From: an uncultured bacterium
GTDB lineage: Bacteria; Cyanobacteriota; Vampirovibrionia; Gastranaerophilales; Gastranaerophilaceae
NCBI GenBank assembly: GCA_900314375.1
Contig: OMVC01000189.1
Coordinates: 1 to 9,942 of the forward strand
Length of the DNA stretch: 9,942 bases
Direction: 5' to 3'
The position numbers were made by a program, and so were the translations under genes. Below are positions 6,268-9,942 of the stretch, one piece after another. The notes beneath the pieces are model-generated. The model was not told the DNA's origin and ran no database searches. It saw nothing but the letters and a program-made list of their open reading frames with translations. The number at the start of each line of letters is the position of its first letter. Position 1 is the stretch's first letter.

Positions 6268-8019
6268 ATGAGAATCAAATATAAACGTGCGTTTTCACTA
6301 ACAGAATTATTGATAGTTTTAGCTATAATTGCAATATTGTTTGCAGCGGCAACTCCTATAGTAACAAGACGTGCTAAAGCTGATTTTGTTGCGAATGAGC
6401 CTGTATGGCAATTTTTAAAGCATGACCCTGAAATCTCGGTATTTTTTGATTCGGGTATTCCTAGGTGGGATACATGTGCTTTCATCGGACGGAATGCAGA
6501 AAATAATTGCGGCAAGTTTGCAGTTCATTCTAATAACGCCAATCAAATTCAATTAAGGTATTCCCCGACAACAAATACGAGAATGGATGGTGTTCCTTCA
6601 GCGTATATAAAATTGGATAATAGTGATAATCTGTTTTTCGGAGCTAATTACAACTCGTTAGGCAGTCATTCGCGAGGGAATACTATTGTAGGATTAAATA
6701 CGATTGCTCCTGGACACAACACAACATTGCAGGGTGCAACATTTATCGGAAATTATGTTGCTAAAGGCGGCTCTTTTGGAACACAATTTGATGCTAACGC
6801 TGTATATGGATTTAACATTTTTGTAGGTAACAATGCAGGTACGGGGGCTCAAAATTTAAGTGACGGCAGGTTTGCTAATATATATATAGGAGAAAGTGCC
6901 GGTTCAGGTGCCGCAGGTTTTACCAATAATAATCACAATATTGCAATCGGTTCAAAAGCCATGAGTGTTCAAACTCATGGGGACAAAAATGTATTTATAG
7001 GAGCTGAAGTCGGTAATAGTTTTGGAGCTAATGACACAGCAGGAACTGCAAGCAATAATGTTATCATAGGTTCAAGGTTTACCGGCGGGAAAGACAACAA
7101 TACAATTATCGGTTATGGTTCATACCATAAGCAAGGAGAAAATACTTCAAATATGACTGTTATCGGGTATGATGCCTGTGATGTAGTGAATCCGAATAGT
7201 AACAGCAGTTTTGCTTGTATCGGGTATAAATCAGGTTCAACCGGTAAATATTTTAATAATAATATAGAAAATTCAGGTCAACACATATATTTAGGCGGGC
7301 CTTCTGATCTTTTTGGCGGCCGTGCTCCGTTAGAAATTCATCATTCTCAGGCTTCTGCTTACGGAACCGGTACGGTTGTTCTTAATTCAAATTTGGTTGT
7401 CAAAGGGGATATATATCCGTCTCAAAGTGGCAGAGCGTATACCTTAACGCGTGAAGCTGCTGTTCCAGGAGATTATAATTATTGTAATTCTGATGAGCCA
7501 AATAGTAATTTTTTGGGCAGAAATGCTTACATCTGTAGGCAAGCAAATTCAAAATGGACTTTACATCCTACATATAAGCGCGGAGCTCAATGCAAAAACG
7601 GATATGAAAGACTGGGGAGTTGTTTGTCGGATGAACGTTTGAAAGATAATATAATACTAAATAATGACGGTTTAGAACAAGTTTTGAGTTTGGTTCCGTA
7701 TAATTATACTTTTAAATCGGATAAGACAAAAACTCCTCAGGTAGGTGTTATTGCGCAGGATTTACAAAAAGTATTCCCGAGCTCTGTTACGAAAGGCAAA
7801 GACGGTTTCTTGAGCATACGTTGGGATGAAATGTTTTATGCGGTAATAAATGCCATAAAAACTTTGAGTGCAAAAATTGAAACCGTAGCGGCAGATTTAT
7901 TCAATATGGAAAATGATGTTAAATATTTAAAATCTGCAAATAAAAATGCCAAAACAAAGATTTCGGCATTAAACAGAAGTCTAAACAATCTTGAAAAGAA
8001 ATATCGGAGTAACAAATGA
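6268..8019 (+). CDS. Prepilin-like protein with beta-roll body and C-terminal peptidase S74 chaperone domain (paralog 1)
   Basis: With ATG at 6268 the product has 583 residues. It begins with a short basic leader, MRIKYKRA, then FSLTELLIVLAIIAIL. Cleavage by prepilin peptidase is expected before F9, with the +5 Glu (E13) present and Ala rather than Gly at -1. The pilin helix (9-32) would anchor it in the membrane or fibre. Residues of about 125-345 hold a dozen imperfect repeats of the form N-x-[IVF]-[IFV]-G, the pattern of trimeric YadA-head and tail-spike beta-rolls. A peptidase S74 domain starts at SDERLKDNI (Ser454), with VGVIAQDL and FP further on; in phage tail spikes this chaperone trimerises, folds the shaft and cuts itself off at the conserved Ser. 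The last 45 residues look like a coiled coil. Eight cysteines are all N-terminal to Ser454. The start is supported by the promoter, by CGGAG at 6253-6257 and by a leader of the same length in the next gene. Confidence 0.85.
   Translation: MRIKYKRAFSLTELLIVLAIIAILFAAATPIVTRRAKADFVANEPVWQFLKHDPEISVFFDSGIPRWDTCAFIGRNAENNCGKFAVHSNNANQIQLRYSPTTNTRMDGVPSAYIKLDNSDNLFFGANYNSLGSHSRGNTIVGLNTIAPGHNTTLQGATFIGNYVAKGGSFGTQFDANAVYGFNIFVGNNAGTGAQNLSDGRFANIYIGESAGSGAAGFTNNNHNIAIGSKAMSVQTHGDKNVFIGAEVGNSFGANDTAGTASNNVIIGSRFTGGKDNNTIIGYGSYHKQGENTSNMTVIGYDACDVVNPNSNSSFACIGYKSGSTGKYFNNNIENSGQHIYLGGPSDLFGGRAPLEIHHSQASAYGTGTVVLNSNLVVKGDIYPSQSGRAYTLTREAAVPGDYNYCNSDEPNSNFLGRNAYICRQANSKWTLHPTYKRGAQCKNGYERLGSCLSDERLKDNIILNNDGLEQVLSLVPYNYTFKSDKTKTPQVGVIAQDLQKVFPSSVTKGKDGFLSIRWDEMFYAVINAIKTLSAKIETVAADLFNMENDVKYLKSANKNAKTKISALNRSLNNLEKKYRSNK
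8004..8011 (+). promoter_or_regulatory. Ribosome binding site of the second pilin-S74 gene
   Basis: TCGGAGTA lies inside the end of the first gene, with GGAG 6 nt before the ATG at 8016. The same eight bases occur at 6252-6259 before the first gene. The second start codon overlaps the first gene's stop as ATGA, so translation of the two is probably coupled. Confidence 0.7.
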
Positions 8020-9839
8020 AAATAATAAAATTTAGTGCATTTACGTTAGCGGAACTTCTTGTCATTATGGCTGTATTGGCGGTATTGATGGCAGCACTTG
8101 CTCCTATGTTTACAGCAAGATATTCAAATATGGCAACAGGTACAGTTTGGAGTTCTGTTGCGGGTGATACAAACGGTGGTCATATATATTTTGATGAGCC
8201 AAACAAGTTATTATCTCAACAAGCGTTTGTCGGAGTAACCCCTGATGATGCTGATGCTGCGAAATCAGGTTTCCGTCCTTATTCAAAATTGATTATAAGA
8301 TCAAGAAAACGCGATACTTCTATGACTTCCCATAATTACCAAAACCAGATAGATTTTTATTACGGTAGCGGAATTGGCTCTAAAGTGGGTATGTTATCTG
8401 CTTTCCCCAGTCTAAATGCAGAAAATCCTGATAATCCTGATAATAATATTATTTTTGGAGGGTCATCTAGTAATAGTATGTATACGGCAAAAAAAACTAC
8501 TGCTTTAGGTATTGGGTCCTTTCATGATCCGTCATCAGAAGCTTCTAATAATACAGCAATAGGTGCTGTAGCGTTGTGGAATAGTTCTGTTGATGGGCAT
8601 AATGTTGCTATCGGGTATTTTGCATCATCATCAAGCGGGCATCATACTGTAACTATCGGTCCTAATTCTTCGCGAGGATGGCATAATGTACTTATCAGTA
8701 ATAGTTTGACATCGGGAGATAAAAACAATGTTGTTTTGGTAGGATATAGTACTAGCATGCCAAAGAATAATTCGGTTGTCCTAGGATATGATTCTTGGAC
8801 CAAGGGTGGTAATAGTGTTACTATAGGGGCAAGGATCAATGCCGGGAAGGGCGATAATGGAACTTCAATCGGGTATAACTCGTGCTATAATTTTTTAAAA
8901 CAGGTAAATATAGTCAATGCAACTTGTCTTGCCGTAGACGGAGCTATTCAAAAAAATATCGTCGTGCCAAGCGGTAAACATGTATATATCGGAAATTCTA
9001 CTCAATACGGTCCTGCAACATTAGAAGTTCATTCCGATTTAGGCGGAGAAAATAATAGAAACTCTTCTGCTGTTATTATAAACGGTGATTTAATTGTTCG
9101 CGGACAATCGTTTTTTGGTACTCATAAAGGTGGTGACTACGGTATAGCAGCCCACGGCATAAGAACAAATCTTGGTGGTCACGCTCCGCTTGTACCTTGG
9201 ACTCCTGTAATAAATCGTAAATCTGTTGGTAGTAATGCTATTCATCGTGAAGCTTATACTTTAAGTGAAAGTTGTGAGTGCAGAGTGAATAATCCGGGCA
9301 GTTACGATTGGACAAACCCAAGTGCCGCTGGCCCCATTTTAAGAAAAGAACAGTATTCGGTAGGTAATCATTATCTAGATCGTGTTATAACAAATGATAA
9401 TATTTTAAATGCTGCGTATAATTATGATGAGGATGTCGGTTCGTCTTGTTGTCCTAATATTAGAAGTGATGCGCGGTTAAAAAATATTGGTGAAAAATTC
9501 ACCCCAAGTTATGATGAATTATTAAAGCTTGCTATATATAATTATTCATACAAAACTGAAGGCAAAAAGCCTACTCGTGTCGGGGTTATCGCTCAAGACT
9601 TAAAGAAAATATTCCCTAATGCCGTTTCAAAAGACCAAAACGGGTATCTCAAAATACGCTGGGATGAAATGTTCTATGCCATGGTTAATGCAGTTAAGGA
9701 TTTGAATTTAAAAGTGCAGAACTTAATTGCAAAAGTCGAAACAAATAAAGCGAAAATAAATAATTTAAAAGCTGATAATAAAAAACTTGAACAAAAACTT
9801 GATGATTTGGCAAAAGAAATAGCCAAATTAGAAAAGTAA
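8016..9839 (+). CDS. Prepilin-like protein with beta-roll body and C-terminal peptidase S74 chaperone domain (paralog 2)
   Basis: The 607-residue product has the same plan as its upstream neighbour. The leader is MKIIKFSA, with cleavage expected before FTLAELLVIMAVLAVL (F9, Glu at E13, Ala at -1). The beta-roll runs from about residue 142 to 321 with repeats such as NTAIG, NVAIG, TVTIG and NSVTIG. A linker carries CEC and CC pairs, and the S74 domain begins at SDARLKNIG (Ser484). Its core (VGVIAQDL.K.FP, then IRWDEMFYA) is nearly identical to paralog 1, whereas the beta-roll has diverged. A Lys/Glu-rich coiled coil ends the protein (about 560-607). The likely role is a self-processing trimeric surface fibre or adhesin, or a minor pilin, exported by a type IV pilus or type II secretion-like system not in the window. 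The gene overlaps the first by 4 nt and is followed by a terminator, so the pair forms a complete operon. Confidence 0.87.
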   Translation: MKIIKFSAFTLAELLVIMAVLAVLMAALAPMFTARYSNMATGTVWSSVAGDTNGGHIYFDEPNKLLSQQAFVGVTPDDADAAKSGFRPYSKLIIRSRKRDTSMTSHNYQNQIDFYYGSGIGSKVGMLSAFPSLNAENPDNPDNNIIFGGSSSNSMYTAKKTTALGIGSFHDPSSEASNNTAIGAVALWNSSVDGHNVAIGYFASSSSGHHTVTIGPNSSRGWHNVLISNSLTSGDKNNVVLVGYSTSMPKNNSVVLGYDSWTKGGNSVTIGARINAGKGDNGTSIGYNSCYNFLKQVNIVNATCLAVDGAIQKNIVVPSGKHVYIGNSTQYGPATLEVHSDLGGENNRNSSAVIINGDLIVRGQSFFGTHKGGDYGIAAHGIRTNLGGHAPLVPWTPVINRKSVGSNAIHREAYTLSESCECRVNNPGSYDWTNPSAAGPILRKEQYSVGNHYLDRVITNDNILNAAYNYDEDVGSSCCPNIRSDARLKNIGEKFTPSYDELLKLAIYNYSYKTEGKKPTRVGVIAQDLKKIFPNAVSKDQNGYLKIRWDEMFYAMVNAVKDLNLKVQNLIAKVETNKAKINNLKADNKKLEQKLDDLAKEIAKLEK

Positions 9840-9871
9840 TGTAAAACATTCCTTGGAATATTTTACATTTT
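9838..9871. terminator. Hairpin terminator after the pilin-S74 operon
   Basis: AATGTAAAACATTCC (9838-9852) pairs with GGAATATTTTACATT (9855-9869) with a single mismatch, starting inside the stop codon of the last gene. The innermost bases would form the loop. A short T-run follows on the plus strand and A-rich sequence precedes it, so it may work from both sides. The stem is AT-rich, giving moderate strength. Confidence 0.65.
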
Positions 9872-9886
9872 GCGCAATAGTATAAG

Positions 9887-9942
9887 ACCCTGAAACAAGT
9901 TCAGGGTGACAAATTTTCCTGTCATGCTGAATTCATTTCAGC
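9887..9942. repeat. Two-hairpin inverted repeat at the right edge (dispersed-repeat type)
   Basis: The first hairpin is ACCCTGAA-ACAAG-TTCAGGGT (9887-9907), an 8-bp perfect stem. The second is GCTGAA-TTCAT-TTCAGC (9926-9942), cut by the window end. The two halves are also inverted copies of each other: 9890-9911 against 9920-9941, with 17 of 22 positions complementary around an 8-nt centre. This resembles short palindromic repeats that occur many times between genes in various bacteria. Copy number here cannot be seen. It could also act as a second terminator or an mRNA-protecting element. Confidence 0.6.

Noticed and set aside
6640..7300. Repeated motifs considered as a possible CRISPR or tandem DNA repeat
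   Set aside because: The repetition is at the protein level (N-x-x-x-G beta-roll turns) with variable codons and spacing. No constant DNA repeat or spacer length is present.
6268..9839. Phage tail-fibre genes of a prophage
   Set aside because: S74 and beta-roll domains occur in phage, but both proteins carry prepilin signals and no phage gene is nearby. The flanking genes seen are housekeeping and transport genes.

Overview
The window is AT-rich bacterial DNA from one genome, with no phage, insertion sequence, CRISPR or RNA gene visible. A cautious guess is a gut-type non-photosynthetic relative of cyanobacteria (Melainabacteria/Gastranaerophilales). The basis is the low GC content, prepilins with an 'AFTLAELL'-type signal, and prepilins joined to tail-fibre (S74) domains. 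This is recognition from memory, not a database result.

Left part (1-2804): the 5' end of a leftward LD-carboxypeptidase (peptidase S66) gene diverges from a rightward pair, dnaX (clamp-loader gamma/tau subunit) and a small radical SAM/SPASM-like protein 14 bp downstream. The dnaX promoter is an extended -10 almost touching the start codon, so its mRNA is probably leaderless or nearly so. Middle part (2801-6071): typA/bipA and a 14-TM DHA2-family efflux transporter lie on the minus strand. typA converges on the radical SAM gene so tightly that the two stop codons overlap. typA has its own good promoter (TTGAAA-17-TAAAAT), with a perfect 11-bp inverted repeat over the expected transcription start.

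Right part (6205-9871): the most distinctive content is a two-gene operon, coupled by an ATGA overlap, encoding paralogous proteins of about 600 residues. Each has an 8-residue prepilin leader and pilin helix, a repetitive beta-roll body like YadA heads or phage tail spikes, a peptidase S74 intramolecular chaperone domain with the conserved Ser, and a C-terminal coiled coil. The operon has a near-consensus promoter and ends in a hairpin terminator. A two-hairpin inverted repeat of dispersed-repeat type reaches the right edge. The architecture suggests trimeric, self-processing surface fibres or adhesins carried on a type IV pilus or type II secretion-like machine; this is inference. The housekeeping genes and the pilin operon show no obvious functional link. 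No gene-free stretch exceeds 300 bp; the longest (6072-6267) holds a promoter, two short direct repeats and an unusual C-rich tract.
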